A DNA stretch of 64,000 nt. Source: Alphaproteobacteria bacterium. Lineage in GTDB: Bacteria; Pseudomonadota; Alphaproteobacteria; Caulobacterales; Hyphomonadaceae. Location of the stretch: contig JAGWYJ010000003.1 of NCBI GenBank assembly GCA_018969425.1, positions 89,874-153,873 on the forward strand, read 5' to 3'. Made by a program: the position numbers and the translations under genes. The notes beneath the pieces were generated by a model that saw only the letters and a program-made list of their open reading frames with translations, searched no databases and was not told the DNA's origin. Below are positions 1 to 8,623 of this stretch, one piece after another (positions within the stretch are counted from its first letter, which is position 1; each line of letters starts with the position of its first letter).

Positions 1-558
1 GCCTATGACTTGGCCCGCGAAGGTGAGACCGTCGATCTTCAGCCCCGAACTGTGCAGGTTCACGAAGCGCGGGTCCTTGAAACGCCTTCCAGCGATCTTG
101 CCGTGATCTTTGTCCGGTCAGGAAAAGGTTTCTACATCCGGGCGCTCGTTCGGGATTTAGCGGCCGCGCTGGGGGCGGAGGGCCATGTGGCGGCTCTTCG
201 CAGGATCAGGGTGGGCGCGTTTGACGAAAGTCGGTCTTCACCACTGGCCAAGCTGCAGGAAATGAGCGATAAGGCCGCGCTGGAAGCGAGCCTAGTTCCC
301 CTTGAGACCGCGCTGGACGACATCCCGGCGCTGGCCGTCGGAGGAGATCACGCTTCCAGACTCAGGCAGGGTCGCGAGATCGTTCTTCTGCCCCATCAAG
401 TCGAGGCGTTTCGGGAGATGCGCCGTCCCCGCACGGTGAACGGGGAGGACGCCTCCCGCATTTGTCTGGCTCTTGACGGAGGGAAGGCGGCCGCGCTCGG
501 CGAAGTTCGCGCGGGCAGGTTCATTCCTGTCCGGGTTTTCAATCAGGAAACGGAGTAA
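1..558 (+). CDS. truB: tRNA pseudouridine(55) synthase TruB, C-terminal part (5' end outside window)
   Basis: TruB converts U55 of the tRNA T-loop to pseudouridine. The reading frame is open from base 1 (AYDLAREGE) and runs to a TAA at 556-558, so the start and the catalytic Asp region lie to the left of the window. What is visible is the second half of the catalytic domain, with the typical [14 protein letters not shown] segment and the [16 protein letters not shown] segment, followed by the C-terminal domain. The stop is 4 bases before the rpsO ATG and the GGAG of the rpsO ribosome site lies inside truB, so the two are one transcription unit. In most proteobacteria rbfA precedes truB; here rbfA is about 22 kb away on the other strand. 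Confidence 0.95.
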   Translation, partial: AYDLAREGETVDLQPRTVQVHEARVLETPSSDLAVIFVRSGKGFYIRALVRDLAAALGAEGHVAALRRIRVGAFDESRSSPLAKLQEMSDKAALEASLVPLETALDDIPALAVGGDHASRLRQGREIVLLPHQVEAFREMRRPRTVNGEDASRICLALDGGKAAALGEVRAGRFIPVRVFNQETE

Positions 559-562
559 ACCG

Positions 563-832
563 ATGTCGATCACAGCTGAAGAAAAAGCGCAGTTGATCAA
601 GAAATTCGCCCGCACCGAAGGTGACACGGGCTCGCCGGAAGTTCAGGTCGCCATCCTCACTCACAGGATCAACTACCTGACAGGCCACTTCAAGGAACAT
701 AAGAAAGACAATCATTCCCGTCGCGGACTTCTGAAGATGGTGTCCCAGAGACGGAGATTGCTGGATTACGTTAAATCCAGAGATGTGGGGCGATACAACG
801 CCCTCATTACAGAGCTGGGTCTGCGCCGATAA
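563..832 (+). CDS. rpsO: 30S ribosomal protein S15
   Basis: Primary 16S rRNA-binding protein of the small-subunit platform; 89 residues, the family's usual length. It starts [12 protein letters not shown] and carries the conserved [17 protein letters not shown] and [19 protein letters not shown] segments. The ATG at 563 is chosen because GGAG lies 7 bases upstream at 552-555; the longer frame to the left is truB read out of frame. It is followed by a strong terminator before pnp, the usual rpsO-pnp arrangement. S15 represses its own translation in other bacteria; I did not identify the leader structure here. Confidence 0.98.
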   Translation: MSITAEEKAQLIKKFARTEGDTGSPEVQVAILTHRINYLTGHFKEHKKDNHSRRGLLKMVSQRRRLLDYVKSRDVGRYNALITELGLRR

Positions 833-848
833 GGCGGACCCTTCCCCA

Positions 849-879
849 CCCGCCGGCCCACCGGGGTCCGGCGGGTTTT
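849..879 (+). terminator. Intrinsic terminator between rpsO and pnp
   Basis: A perfect 8-bp stem (849-856 with 868-875), with an 11-base G/C-rich loop, is followed directly by TTTT at 876-879. It starts 16 bases after the rpsO stop and ends 26 bases before the pnp ATG, so it should attenuate transcription into pnp. Confidence 0.85.
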
Positions 880-905
880 CGTATGCATGAAAGAGACAAA
901 ACGAA

Positions 906-3047
906 ATGTTCGATATCAAGAAGGTCACTATTGACTGGGCGGGCAGACCGCTGACGCTGGAAACCGGTCGAATGGCCCGTCAGGCGGATGGGGCCGTTCT
1001 CGCGACCTACGGCGACACGACGGTTCTGGCGACAGTGGTGTTCGCCAAGAAGGCTAAGGACGGGGTCGACTTTTTCCCCCTCACTGTGAATTATCAGGAA
1101 AAATACTACGCTGCCGGCCGCATTCCGGGCGGCTACTTCAAGCGGGAAGGTCGTCCGACAGACAAGGAAACCTTGACCTCGCGTCTTATCGACAGGCCGA
1201 TCCGTCCTCTTTTTGCGGATGGTTTTAAGAACGAGACCCAGGTGGTGGCGACCGTTCTGTCATACGACCAGGAAAATGATCCCGACATCGTCGCAATGGT
1301 TGCCGCTTCAGCGGCGCTGACCCTTTCCGGCGTGCCCTTCGAAGGCCCGATTGGCGGAGCGCGGGTCGGCTACCGGAACGGCCAGTATGTGATCAATCCG
1401 ACCCTGGCAGACATGGAAGACACAGAACTCGATCTGGTTATCGCCGGTACAAGCGACGCGGTGATGATGGTCGAATCGGAAGCCAAAGAACTGTCCGAGG
1501 ACGTCATGCTCGGCGCTGTGATGGCCGGGCATGAGGCCTTTCAGAAGGTCATCGACGCCATCCTGACCCTCGCCGAACAGGCCGCGAAGGATCCCTGGCC
1601 CTTTGAACCGGTTGACCAATCGGCGGAACTGACAGCGATTGAAAAGCTGGTCGGCAAGGATCTGTCCAAAGCCTACAAGATCAAAGACAAAGGCGACCGT
1701 CACGAAGCGGTCGGCGCGGCGCGCGAAAAGGCGGCTGCAGCCCTCGTTCAGTCTGAAGCGAACCCTTCAGGCATCGCGCCTCTGGCGTTCAAGGAGCTGT
1801 TCAAGGAAGCCGAAGCGCGCGTTGTGCGGGGCGACATCATCCGCACGGGCGTGCGCATCGATGGCCGAAAGCTGGACCAGGTTCGTCAGATCGTAGCCGA
1901 GGTCTCGGTTCTTCCAAGAACCCATGGATCGGCCCTGTTCACCCGAGGCGAGACGCAGGCTCTGTGTGTGGCGACGCTCGGCACGGCTGAGGACGAGCAG
2001 TATATCGACGGGCTGGAAGGCACCAACAAGGCGAAATTTCTCCTGCACTATAACTTCCCTCCCTTCTCTGTCGGAGAGACGGGGAGAATGGGAAGTCCGG
2101 GTCGCCGCGAAGTGGGGCACGGGAAGTTGGCCTGGAGAGCCCTTAAGGCGGTTCTCCCAGACGCGTCCACGTTCCCCTACACATTGAGGCTCGTATCGGA
2201 GATCTTTGAATCGAACGGGTCCTCCTCGATGGCGACGGTATGCGGATCGTCGCTGGCGATGATGGACGCTGGCGTGCCGATCACTCGGCCTGTGTCGGGT
2301 ATCGCGATGGGTCTGATAAAGGATCCCGAAGGTGTCGCGGTATTGTCGGATATTCTTGGGGACGAAGATCATCTCGGAGACATGGACTTCAAGGTGGCGG
2401 GAACGGAAATCGGCGTCACCTCGCTTCAGATGGACATCAAGATTGCGGGCATCACGCGCGACATCATGGAAACGGCCCTGAATCAGGCTAAGTCCGGACG
2501 TCTCCATATCCTGGGGGAAATGGCTAAAGCCCTGACAGGAGCGCGTGAAGAAGTATCCGGAAACGCTCCGAGAATGATCACGATGCAGATTCCGACCGAC
2601 AAGATCCGCGATGTGATCGGCACAGGCGGAAAAGTTATTCGTGAAATCGTCGAAAAGACGGGAGCGAAGGTCAACATCGAAGATGACGGCACGGTGAAGA
2701 TAGCGGCCGTTGAAAAGGAAAGTCTTGAAGCGGCGAGGAAGTGGATTCATGGCCTGACGGCAGAGCCGGAAATCGGTGCGATTTACGAGGGCCGGGTGGT
2801 GAAGGTCATGGAGTTTGGAGCCTTTGTGAACTTCTTCGGGGCGAAAGACGGCCTCGTACACGTGTCTCAGCTCGCTGCGGAACGCGTGAAGAGCCCGTCC
2901 GACGTCGTCAAAGAAGGCGATATGGTGAAGGTCAAACTTCTTGGATTTGACGACCGCGGGAAAGTTCGTCTCTCCATGAAAGCCGTTAATCAGGAGACGG
3001 GCGAAGAAATCGTTTCCGCCAAGAAGGACAAGGAAGACACCGAGTAG
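906..3047 (+). CDS. pnp: Polyribonucleotide nucleotidyltransferase (PNPase)
   Basis: Phosphorolytic 3'-5' exoribonuclease of the RNA degradosome; 713 residues, full length. Two RNase PH folds (about residues 12-145 and 320-455) are joined by a helical linker. They are followed by a KH domain (about 553-612, motif [20 protein letters not shown]) and an S1 domain (about 622-690, [17 protein letters not shown]). The catalytic acidic motif [17 protein letters not shown] is intact. The charged tail ([10 protein letters not shown]) is ordinary. The gene sits behind rpsO as in most proteobacteria and has its own terminator. PNPase usually autoregulates through its leader; a leader hairpin is present, but an RNase III site cannot be shown by eye. 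Confidence 0.98.
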   Translation: MFDIKKVTIDWAGRPLTLETGRMARQADGAVLATYGDTTVLATVVFAKKAKDGVDFFPLTVNYQEKYYAAGRIPGGYFKREGRPTDKETLTSRLIDRPIRPLFADGFKNETQVVATVLSYDQENDPDIVAMVAASAALTLSGVPFEGPIGGARVGYRNGQYVINPTLADMEDTELDLVIAGTSDAVMMVESEAKELSEDVMLGAVMAGHEAFQKVIDAILTLAEQAAKDPWPFEPVDQSAELTAIEKLVGKDLSKAYKIKDKGDRHEAVGAAREKAAAALVQSEANPSGIAPLAFKELFKEAEARVVRGDIIRTGVRIDGRKLDQVRQIVAEVSVLPRTHGSALFTRGETQALCVATLGTAEDEQYIDGLEGTNKAKFLLHYNFPPFSVGETGRMGSPGRREVGHGKLAWRALKAVLPDASTFPYTLRLVSEIFESNGSSSMATVCGSSLAMMDAGVPITRPVSGIAMGLIKDPEGVAVLSDILGDEDHLGDMDFKVAGTEIGVTSLQMDIKIAGITRDIMETALNQAKSGRLHILGEMAKALTGAREEVSGNAPRMITMQIPTDKIRDVIGTGGKVIREIVEKTGAKVNIEDDGTVKIAAVEKESLEAARKWIHGLTAEPEIGAIYEGRVVKVMEFGAFVNFFGAKDGLVHVSQLAAERVKSPSDVVKEGDMVKVKLLGFDDRGKVRLSMKAVNQETGEEIVSAKKDKEDTE

Positions 3048-3074
3048 CCTCTTCCTTAGTCTGATCCCGACAAC

Positions 3075-3103
3075 AGAGCCGCGTCGAGAGACGCGGCTCT
3101 TTT
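3075..3103 (+). terminator. Intrinsic terminator after pnp
   Basis: An 11-bp perfect stem (3075-3085 with 3090-3100), closed by a GAGA tetraloop, is followed by a T run at 3100-3103. It ends the truB-rpsO-pnp unit and points into the convergent cytochrome gene. Confidence 0.93.
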
Positions 3104-3156
3104 ATTTAAGAGGAGACGGGACAACGGTGCGGTCCCACAAGAGGCCGGCGACACAT

Positions 3157-4230
3157 CTAGTCGCTGAGCGCAGGCATCGAGGCGATCCACTCTCGGACCA
3201 GTCGCACCCCCGTCTCATCGACCACGGAACGACCCAGCTCGGGCATCAGAACCCCAGGCTCGGTACTCTCCATTCGATACAGGAGAATGGATTCGTCCGG
3301 TCGACCTGGCTCGATGACAAACCGACTTTGGCCCGCGCCACGCCCGGCGGCGGTCGGGTGCTTACGAACGCCCCAGCCGACCGGATCCACCTCCGTCCAG
3401 CGAAGAAACAATCCGGAGTTGGAAGCCCCACCGTCAGCTTTGTGACAATGAGAGCAGTTGATATCGAGGTAAGCTCTGGCGCGCTCCTCAACTGAGCGGG
3501 TTGTATCAGCTGCATCGGCCGCAGCAGGGACGGCCTCCGCAGCAGGGGCGCCCGCCAGCACCCCTCGCGTTGTCCAGTCAACGATCTGATTGATCCCGCT
3601 CGGGCCGTCATGGTTGAGGTTACGCGCTGTGGGACCAATGGGAGAGAGCGCTTGTCCGGCCTGATGGCATGTCTTGCACTGATTCTGGTTCGGGACTGCG
3701 TACTGCAATTCAACAGCGTCACCTGAAGGGATCACCGTCTTAATCGACGTGCGCATCCCCACGGGCGCATAAAAAGCCTCTGACTGATCGGCGTTCCAAA
3801 CATAGGGATAAGCCTTCCAGCCCTCCTTCGTCCGGATGAGCAGACGGGTCTCGACCAAACGCTCTCCGACCTCAGGGGCGCGCATATCAGGTGCGAATGC
3901 AAACGTCTTGATCAAAACGGATCCTACGGGAAAGTCGAGCACCTCATCAGGACGATAGGTTGCGGCCTGCCCGGCAGGAATGAACACATATCGATGCTTG
4001 GACGCATAATCGCTGAAGAGAGGATTGATCAGATCATAGGCGAGAACGCCGTCCACAGGTTCTCGCCCGGCCTCATCGGAGAAAAATCCGTAATCAGACA
4101 ACCTCTCTGCAGGGCTCTCCGCAAGTATCGTCTCGAGACGCGGACCATCGCGGTGCGCAGGCGCGCACCCTGAGATCCACACCAGGACAAAAGACGCTAA
4201 GAGGCGGCGCACGAGACTGTCAGCCAGCAT
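3157..4230 (-). CDS. SO2930-type diheme c-type cytochrome lipoprotein
   Basis: A 357-residue exported protein. The signal peptide ends in a lipobox (VWISGC), predicting an envelope lipoprotein. Two CxxCH heme-binding motifs are present: CKTCH near residue 186 and CSHCH near residue 262. The middle has the conserved NPLFSDYASKHRYVFIP and TLLIRT-like segments typical of the HNE_0200/SO_2930 family. This family is repeatedly found beside a parallel beta-helix protein of the SO_2931 type, as here: the start codon at 4228-4230 overlaps the upstream gene by 11 bases, so the two are translationally coupled. The function of the pair is unknown. Two c-hemes suggest electron transfer or a peroxidase-like or oxidase-like role, but this is inference. 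Confidence 0.85.
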   Translation of the reverse strand: MLADSLVRRLLASFVLVWISGCAPAHRDGPRLETILAESPAERLSDYGFFSDEAGREPVDGVLAYDLINPLFSDYASKHRYVFIPAGQAATYRPDEVLDFPVGSVLIKTFAFAPDMRAPEVGERLVETRLLIRTKEGWKAYPYVWNADQSEAFYAPVGMRTSIKTVIPSGDAVELQYAVPNQNQCKTCHQAGQALSPIGPTARNLNHDGPSGINQIVDWTTRGVLAGAPAAEAVPAAADAADTTRSVEERARAYLDINCSHCHKADGGASNSGLFLRWTEVDPVGWGVRKHPTAAGRGAGQSRFVIEPGRPDESILLYRMESTEPGVLMPELGRSVVDETGVRLVREWIASMPALSD

Positions 4231-5440
4231 CGCCAGGCAGCGCTACCGGTGCAGGCTCATCGATGACAAGGTCTTTCGGACGGTCCTTAGAGGGCTTTGG
4301 GTTGGTGAGATCGGGCGGGGTCACGCCAAGTCCAAGGTTGATGAAGGAAACATCATCCGGCTCGCGTATGACGATACGAACCTCCTCGGATTTATCCTTG
4401 TAGGATGTAACGCCATCCCAGACGATATCCGGCAGGGATCCTCCAAGTGCCGGACCAAGCTCCTTGAACCGACCCTGCGGGTCGCCTCCCCCTTCTCCAT
4501 AGGAATTATCCCGGATGACGAAGTCGCGGGGCAGAGGATTATAGTTCGGATCCTCGAACGGATACGAATAGGAGATCACCAGAACATGGGCGGTCTGGTT
4601 CTTATCAAAGGTGTTTTCGAAGACGTGAACGTTCCGGTTCGCCATCAGCATGAGGCCTGCGCCGGTGGGCACATTGGCGACGATATTGCCCGGCGGCGCG
4701 AAATTCGGAGTATCGTTAGCGACAATGCGATTGCGGAAAACGCGGGTCGAATGCCCCCCCATCACCGGCAGGTTGGGCAGATCGAACACCAGAATGCCGC
4801 CGGCGTTGTGGGTGGCGAGATTGTCGTAGACATCCGCTCGCGATGAGTTCTCGATTTCTATGCCGGCGACGTTGTACTCGGCGACGCTGTTTCTCACGAT
4901 TATATTGTCAGACTGACCAACATAGATGCCTGCGTCTGAAGCCCCCCTGACTGTGACGCCGTCGATGAGGACATTCTTCGACTCGACCGGGTAAACGCCG
5001 TAAGCGCCGTTTTCAGGATGCGGCCCCCTCGTCCACTCGACTGTCAGATTACGAAAGGTGATGCCGTCTGATCCCTTGGACTTGATTCCGTCCCCCTTGG
5101 AATCCTGCATCGTGAAATCAGACAACGTCACGCCGTCCGAAGTCACCAGAAGTCCCTCGCCAGACCCAGCCTGACCTGCAAAGGAAAGGATGGTCTGTCC
5201 CTGGCCGGCGCCTTTGATGGTCACTCCGTCGACATCAAGAGAAAGACCGTCCGTGAACTCGAACGTTCCGGCGCCGATATCTATGACCTCTCCCGGCTTG
5301 GCCTGGATCAGTCGGGCCTGAAGAAGCTGGTAGGCCTCAGGACCTGGCTGTATCTGGGTGGCCGCATCATCGGGAGCATTTGAGGGAGAGCATCCCCAGG
5401 CGAACGCCGTCAACAAAGCCAAGCCTAATGAACGTCTCAT
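4220..5440 (-). CDS. SO2931-type parallel beta-helix lipoprotein
   Basis: A 406-residue exported lipoprotein (MRRSLGLALLTAFAWGC lipobox) with pectate-lyase-like right-handed beta-helix repeats from about residue 60 to 330. Repeated V-x-I/F-x-N/D turns are visible (GVTLSDFTMQDSKGDGI, KNVLIDGVTVRGASDAGI, NIIVRNSVAEYNVAGIEI). The start at 5440 is chosen over an in-frame codon 63 bases upstream because a near-perfect ribosome site, GGAGGTGATC, lies just before it and the signal peptide begins there. It is first in a two-gene unit with the diheme cytochrome. Such folds usually bind or cleave polysaccharide, but no catalytic residues can be assigned by eye and the substrate is unknown. Confidence 0.85.
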   Translation of the reverse strand: MRRSLGLALLTAFAWGCSPSNAPDDAATQIQPGPEAYQLLQARLIQAKPGEVIDIGAGTFEFTDGLSLDVDGVTIKGAGQGQTILSFAGQAGSGEGLLVTSDGVTLSDFTMQDSKGDGIKSKGSDGITFRNLTVEWTRGPHPENGAYGVYPVESKNVLIDGVTVRGASDAGIYVGQSDNIIVRNSVAEYNVAGIEIENSSRADVYDNLATHNAGGILVFDLPNLPVMGGHSTRVFRNRIVANDTPNFAPPGNIVANVPTGAGLMLMANRNVHVFENTFDKNQTAHVLVISYSYPFEDPNYNPLPRDFVIRDNSYGEGGGDPQGRFKELGPALGGSLPDIVWDGVTSYKDKSEEVRIVIREPDDVSFINLGLGVTPPDLTNPKPSKDRPKDLVIDEPAPVALPGDAG

Positions 5441-5598
5441 GCTGATCACCTCCGCCCCGTCATATCTTTGGACGAAGTGTCGGGTGCGCCCCGATATTGT
5501 CAAGACGATCCCAGGGACGCGTCAAAAGCGAAAACGAACGGACCGTCAGGGAGCCGCACGGGCGTGGCCTGCTTGACAGCGAGCACGCCCGCCGGTGG

Positions 5599-6072
5599 TC
5601 AGTTTGTGAGGGCCCAGACCACAAGACCAGTCGCCGCCGCTATGAGAAGCAGATCTCCGGCCTCAGTCTCCGCATAGTAATGGCCCCGACGAGGAGGGGT
5701 CAGATGATAGTGGTCATAATCCCGAACAACCACAAACCGAGTTTGGGTATCGAACCGATCTCCAGCTCTCCAATGTCTGGAAAAACGTTCATCCCTGCGA
5801 CCGTCACGATACGCATAGCGCTCGTCACGATCATAGGAGAAATCGGGACCAAATCGGTAATCCCGCGATCGGTCGTCACGATAGCCGCGACGCTCGTTTC
5901 GATCATATCGATAATCTGAGCCATACCGATAATCACCCGACGCATGCCGATCGCCCCTGTGATGGCGCTCCGCCCCCCCGGAGAAATAGTAGCGTGCAGG
6001 ATCGGCAAACGCGGGAACCGCCAGCGCCGCGGACAGCATGCCTGCAATAATCGTTCGTGAGATGGAACCCAT
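5599..6072 (-). CDS. RcnB-family exported protein
   Basis: A 157-residue protein with a cleavable signal peptide (LSAALAVPAFA, cut near residue 23). A low-complexity middle is very rich in Arg, Asp and Tyr (RYGSDYRYDRNERRGYRDDR). The C-terminal RcnB-like module contains WRAGDRF, VVVRDYDHYHLTPPRRGHYY and DLLLIAAATGLVVWAL. In E. coli RcnB is a periplasmic modulator of nickel/cobalt efflux, but the alphaproteobacterial members mostly have no shown function and metal export genes are absent here. The start at 6072 is preceded by AAGGAG. The R/D/Y-rich repeat region is unusual and probably disordered. Confidence 0.8.
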   Translation of the reverse strand: MGSISRTIIAGMLSAALAVPAFADPARYYFSGGAERHHRGDRHASGDYRYGSDYRYDRNERRGYRDDRSRDYRFGPDFSYDRDERYAYRDGRRDERFSRHWRAGDRFDTQTRFVVVRDYDHYHLTPPRRGHYYAETEAGDLLLIAAATGLVVWALTN

Positions 6073-6221
6073 GGACAGACTCCTTTTCTGTTCGTGAGGC
6101 CATTTCACGCCAATGAGCCTGAACAGCTTGGGAATCGCACGTTCATATTCGTTCAGCTCAGCCAGCTCATTGAATGGGCGGCCCTTTAGGGAGCGCCGAT
6201 CAAGATCATCGGATGGCGAGC

Positions 6222-6254
6222 AAAAAAAAGCGCTGGTCCCGGGGGACCAGCGCT
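6222..6254 (-). terminator. Intrinsic terminator on the minus strand
   Basis: A 12-bp perfect inverted repeat (6229-6240 with 6243-6254) with a minimal loop. On the minus strand it is followed by eight T residues (6222-6229). It lies 130 bases beyond the stop of the 44-residue membrane protein gene, so a minus-strand transcript ends here. This supports a real gene upstream. Confidence 0.85.
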
Positions 6255-6383
6255 AGGTGTGCGTCAGATGCGAAAAGGGGAGGAGAGACTTCGCACCGCG
6301 CGGATGCCGCGAAAAACCGGCACCAAAGGGAATATTCAAAGTTGAAATCGGCGGACCCCGCGGCCCGACATGATCTCAAAAAG

Positions 6384-6518
6384 TCATGCCGGGAGGGGAC
6401 CTCCGGCAAGTTCGTAAAGGAAAAGAAGAGCGCCGGTACCCGCGACCGAAAGCGGAATGGCGATGAAGAGGTTCAGCAGCTCCTGGCGATAAAGCGCCAG
6501 CTTGGGGAGGAAAGGCAT
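6384..6518 (-). CDS. Small single-pass membrane protein, 44 residues
   Basis: A short frame from ATG (6516-6518) to TGA (6384-6386). It encodes a charged N-terminus (MPFLPKLALYRQELLNLF), then one hydrophobic span (IAIPLSVAGTGALLFLYELA) and a short GGPLPA tail. GGAG lies about 7 bases before the ATG, and a strong minus-strand terminator lies downstream at 6222-6254. It is 127 bases downstream of the tetR stop on the same strand and could be read from the tetR transcript. I do not recognise the family. Support comes from the ribosome site, the amphipathic-plus-membrane layout and the terminator; homologues are needed to prove it. Confidence 0.6.
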   Translation of the reverse strand: MPFLPKLALYRQELLNLFIAIPLSVAGTGALLFLYELAGGPLPA

Positions 6519-6645
6519 CTTTTAGCTCCGATTTATGAACTGAGGTCTCTGACGGCCTCACTGGGAGAACGGACCAATTTTTGGTTTCCGTCCTTCCTAC
6601 GTAGATCTTTGCTGACTGGATTTCAATGAACAAAATGAAAAATGT

Positions 6646-7281
6646 TCAGTATTTTTGACGCAGGGCGGCAAATTGAGGCAGCGACGGCTGTTCGCGCACC
6701 TTCAGCCCCGTGAACAACAGGTCCAGCACCCTCTCGAGCTCAATCTCCAGCGCGTCTAACAGCTCTGTCGTCCATAAATGAGGAAACCGGAACTTCAGCG
6801 TGGCGCACTGCACAAGATCTGCAGCAATCGAAAGCGGATGAGCGAGGGCGAAGTCACCTCGCCTCACGCCTTCAGAGAGAATTGCCTCAATGAACAACCG
6901 CTCCTGGCCCCGTTCCTCGGCAAGCGTGTCCGGCTTCTCGCGGGTGATGAAATCCGCCAGCTCCATGAGCTTCGGATGTCGTTCGAACAGACGAAAGGTT
7001 CTCTCCAGCCTGAAGCGAAAAAAATCTTTAAGTTTCTGGTCAGGAGAGCGGGTTTGGTCGCTAACAATGGCGGCGTAGGTCTGATGGGTCTCCGCGCTGA
7101 AGGCGCGGACCATCGCTTCAGCGATATGGATCTTGGAGGGAAAAAAGCGGTAGATGTTACCCGCAGACATCGAACAGTCCGAGGCGATCTCGTTCATCGT
7201 GGTCTTGTTATATCCATAGTGTAGAATGCGCTGGGTCGCGGCCTGCAGGATACTTTCACGGGGTTCAGTCCTGTCGGTCAT
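6646..7281 (-). CDS. TetR/AcrR-family transcriptional regulator
   Basis: A 211-residue repressor. The N-terminal helix-turn-helix (about residues 10-55) reads ILQAATQRILHYGYNKTTM, then EIASDCSMSAGNIYRFFPSK, a textbook TetR DNA-recognition segment. The C-terminal ligand domain (TetR_C-like, with FRFRLERTFRLFERHPKLME) cannot be assigned a ligand. The start at 7281 (MTDRTEPRESILQ) places the HTH at the usual distance from the N-terminus; a longer start would overlap the divergent gpsA gene. Only about 30 bases separate the two genes, so the promoters must overlap. A 44-residue membrane protein lies downstream on the same strand and is a candidate target. Confidence 0.88.
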   Translation of the reverse strand: MTDRTEPRESILQAATQRILHYGYNKTTMNEIASDCSMSAGNIYRFFPSKIHIAEAMVRAFSAETHQTYAAIVSDQTRSPDQKLKDFFRFRLERTFRLFERHPKLMELADFITREKPDTLAEERGQERLFIEAILSEGVRRGDFALAHPLSIAADLVQCATLKFRFPHLWTTELLDALEIELERVLDLLFTGLKVREQPSLPQFAALRQKY

Positions 7282-7310
7282 ATCGCTCGCTTCAAAACGC
7301 TGAACGGTCA

Positions 7311-8336
7311 ATGCAATCTTCAAAGCTTATAAACCCTTCCGCGCCGGTAAGCCAGCGGGTCGGAGTCGCAGGAGGCGGCGCATGGGGGGTTGCGCTGGCT
7401 TATTGCGCTTTATCCGCAGGCCGCAATGTGTCGATCTGGGCCAGAGAAAGAGACGTGGCGGATAATCTGTCCGCGGGACGGGGAAATCCGACCTTTCTAC
7501 CGAATGTCACCCTCCCCCCTCTCCGGGCGTCCACGGAAATGGCGGCTCTTGCGGAATGTGACGCCGTCTTGGCCGCACCGCCGGCACAGCATATGCGAAC
7601 AACGCTTCGCGCTCTTGCGCCCCTTATTCGCCCCGGAACCCCTGTAGCGCTCTGTTCCAAAGGAATAGAAATCGACAGCCTGAAACTCATGACGCAGGTG
7701 CTTTCCGAGGAGATTCCCCACGCATCTCCCGCGGTTCTGTCCGGGCCCTCCTTCGCAAGAGACGTTGCAAGCGGCCAGCCGACGGCAGTGACGCTGGCAT
7801 GCCCTAGTCGATCAACGGGCGACATGTGGATGCGCTCAATAGGCCGCCCGAACTTTCGAATGTACTGGAGCGACGATCTCGTGGGCGCAGAAGCGGGCGG
7901 GGCGGTGAAAAACGTTCTCGCGATCGCTTGCGGGGTCTGCGAAGGCCTTAGCCTCGGGCGATCCGCCCACGCCGCACTGATTGCTCGCGGCTTCGCAGAA
8001 ATGACGCGGTTCGGGGTCGCCCTGGGTGGGCGAAGCGAGACCTTGGCTGGACTGTGCGGTCTTGGGGATCTCGTTCTGACGTGCTCGTCTTCGACCTCAA
8101 GGAACATGAGCTTCGGAATGCTGCTTGGCCAGGGTCGATCATGCGCCTCCATTCTGGAAGAACGGATCAGCGTGACGGAAGGCGTCCACACGGCGCCAGC
8201 AGTCATGCGCCTGGCGAGATCGCTCGGCGTTGAGATGCCTATCTGCGACACGGTCGACCTGCTTATTCGGGGAGACCTGAACGTTGAGCAGGCGATGGAT
8301 CGCCTGCTCAACAGACCCTTCAGGGAGGAAAACTGA
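7311..8336 (+). CDS. gpsA: Glycerol-3-phosphate dehydrogenase [NAD(P)+]
   Basis: Reduces dihydroxyacetone phosphate to sn-glycerol 3-phosphate, the backbone for phospholipids. It has 341 residues. The N-terminal Rossmann fold shows GVAGGGAWGVALAY. The substrate domain carries the catalytic Lys in AGGAVKNVLAIACGVCEG and the conserved GLCGLGDLVLTCSSSTSRN motif. The C-terminus (TEGVHTAP) is intact. The gene stop overlaps the next start by one base (TGATG), so gpsA, the YciI gene and the methyltransferase form one coupled unit. In many alphaproteobacteria gpsA follows tsaD; here a divergent tetR gene lies there instead. Confidence 0.95.
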   Translation: MQSSKLINPSAPVSQRVGVAGGGAWGVALAYCALSAGRNVSIWARERDVADNLSAGRGNPTFLPNVTLPPLRASTEMAALAECDAVLAAPPAQHMRTTLRALAPLIRPGTPVALCSKGIEIDSLKLMTQVLSEEIPHASPAVLSGPSFARDVASGQPTAVTLACPSRSTGDMWMRSIGRPNFRMYWSDDLVGAEAGGAVKNVLAIACGVCEGLSLGRSAHAALIARGFAEMTRFGVALGGRSETLAGLCGLGDLVLTCSSSTSRNMSFGMLLGQGRSCASILEERISVTEGVHTAPAVMRLARSLGVEMPICDTVDLLIRGDLNVEQAMDRLLNRPFREEN

Positions 8337-8623
8337 TGCCGCTTTTCGTCATGTACGGCCTTGATGGACCGGAGGGGCCGGAGGTGCGGCGCACAACCCG
8401 ACCCGCTCACCTCAACTGGATCAATGAAAATGCGACAAAGGTGCGGGCAGCGGGGCCTATGATGTCTGAGGATGGATCGCGCCCGGTCGGATCCCTTCTC
8501 ATCATAGAAGCTGACGACCTCCTGAGCGCGCAGGCTTTTCTGAGGGAGGATCCGTACACAGTCGCGGGCCTTTGGGCTCGAACAGACATTCGGCCCTTCA
8601 ACTGGATCGCCGGCACAAGATGA
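8336..8623 (+). CDS. YciI family protein
   Basis: A 95-residue YCII-fold protein (ferredoxin-like alpha/beta) of the small family commonly found next to gpsA in alphaproteobacteria. The conserved His (RPAHLNWI) and the LLIIEADDLLSAQAFLREDPY segment match the family, as does the GLWARTDIRPFNWI ending. The biochemical role is not established; the fold resembles muconolactone isomerases and chlorite-type barrels. It is coupled at both ends: TGATG with gpsA and ATGA with the downstream gene. Confidence 0.88.
   Translation: MPLFVMYGLDGPEGPEVRRTTRPAHLNWINENATKVRAAGPMMSEDGSRPVGSLLIIEADDLLSAQAFLREDPYTVAGLWARTDIRPFNWIAGTR

Noticed and set aside
1767..2861. Long open frame antisense to pnp
   Set aside because: It lies inside a clear PNPase gene, has no recognisable domain and an improbable composition.
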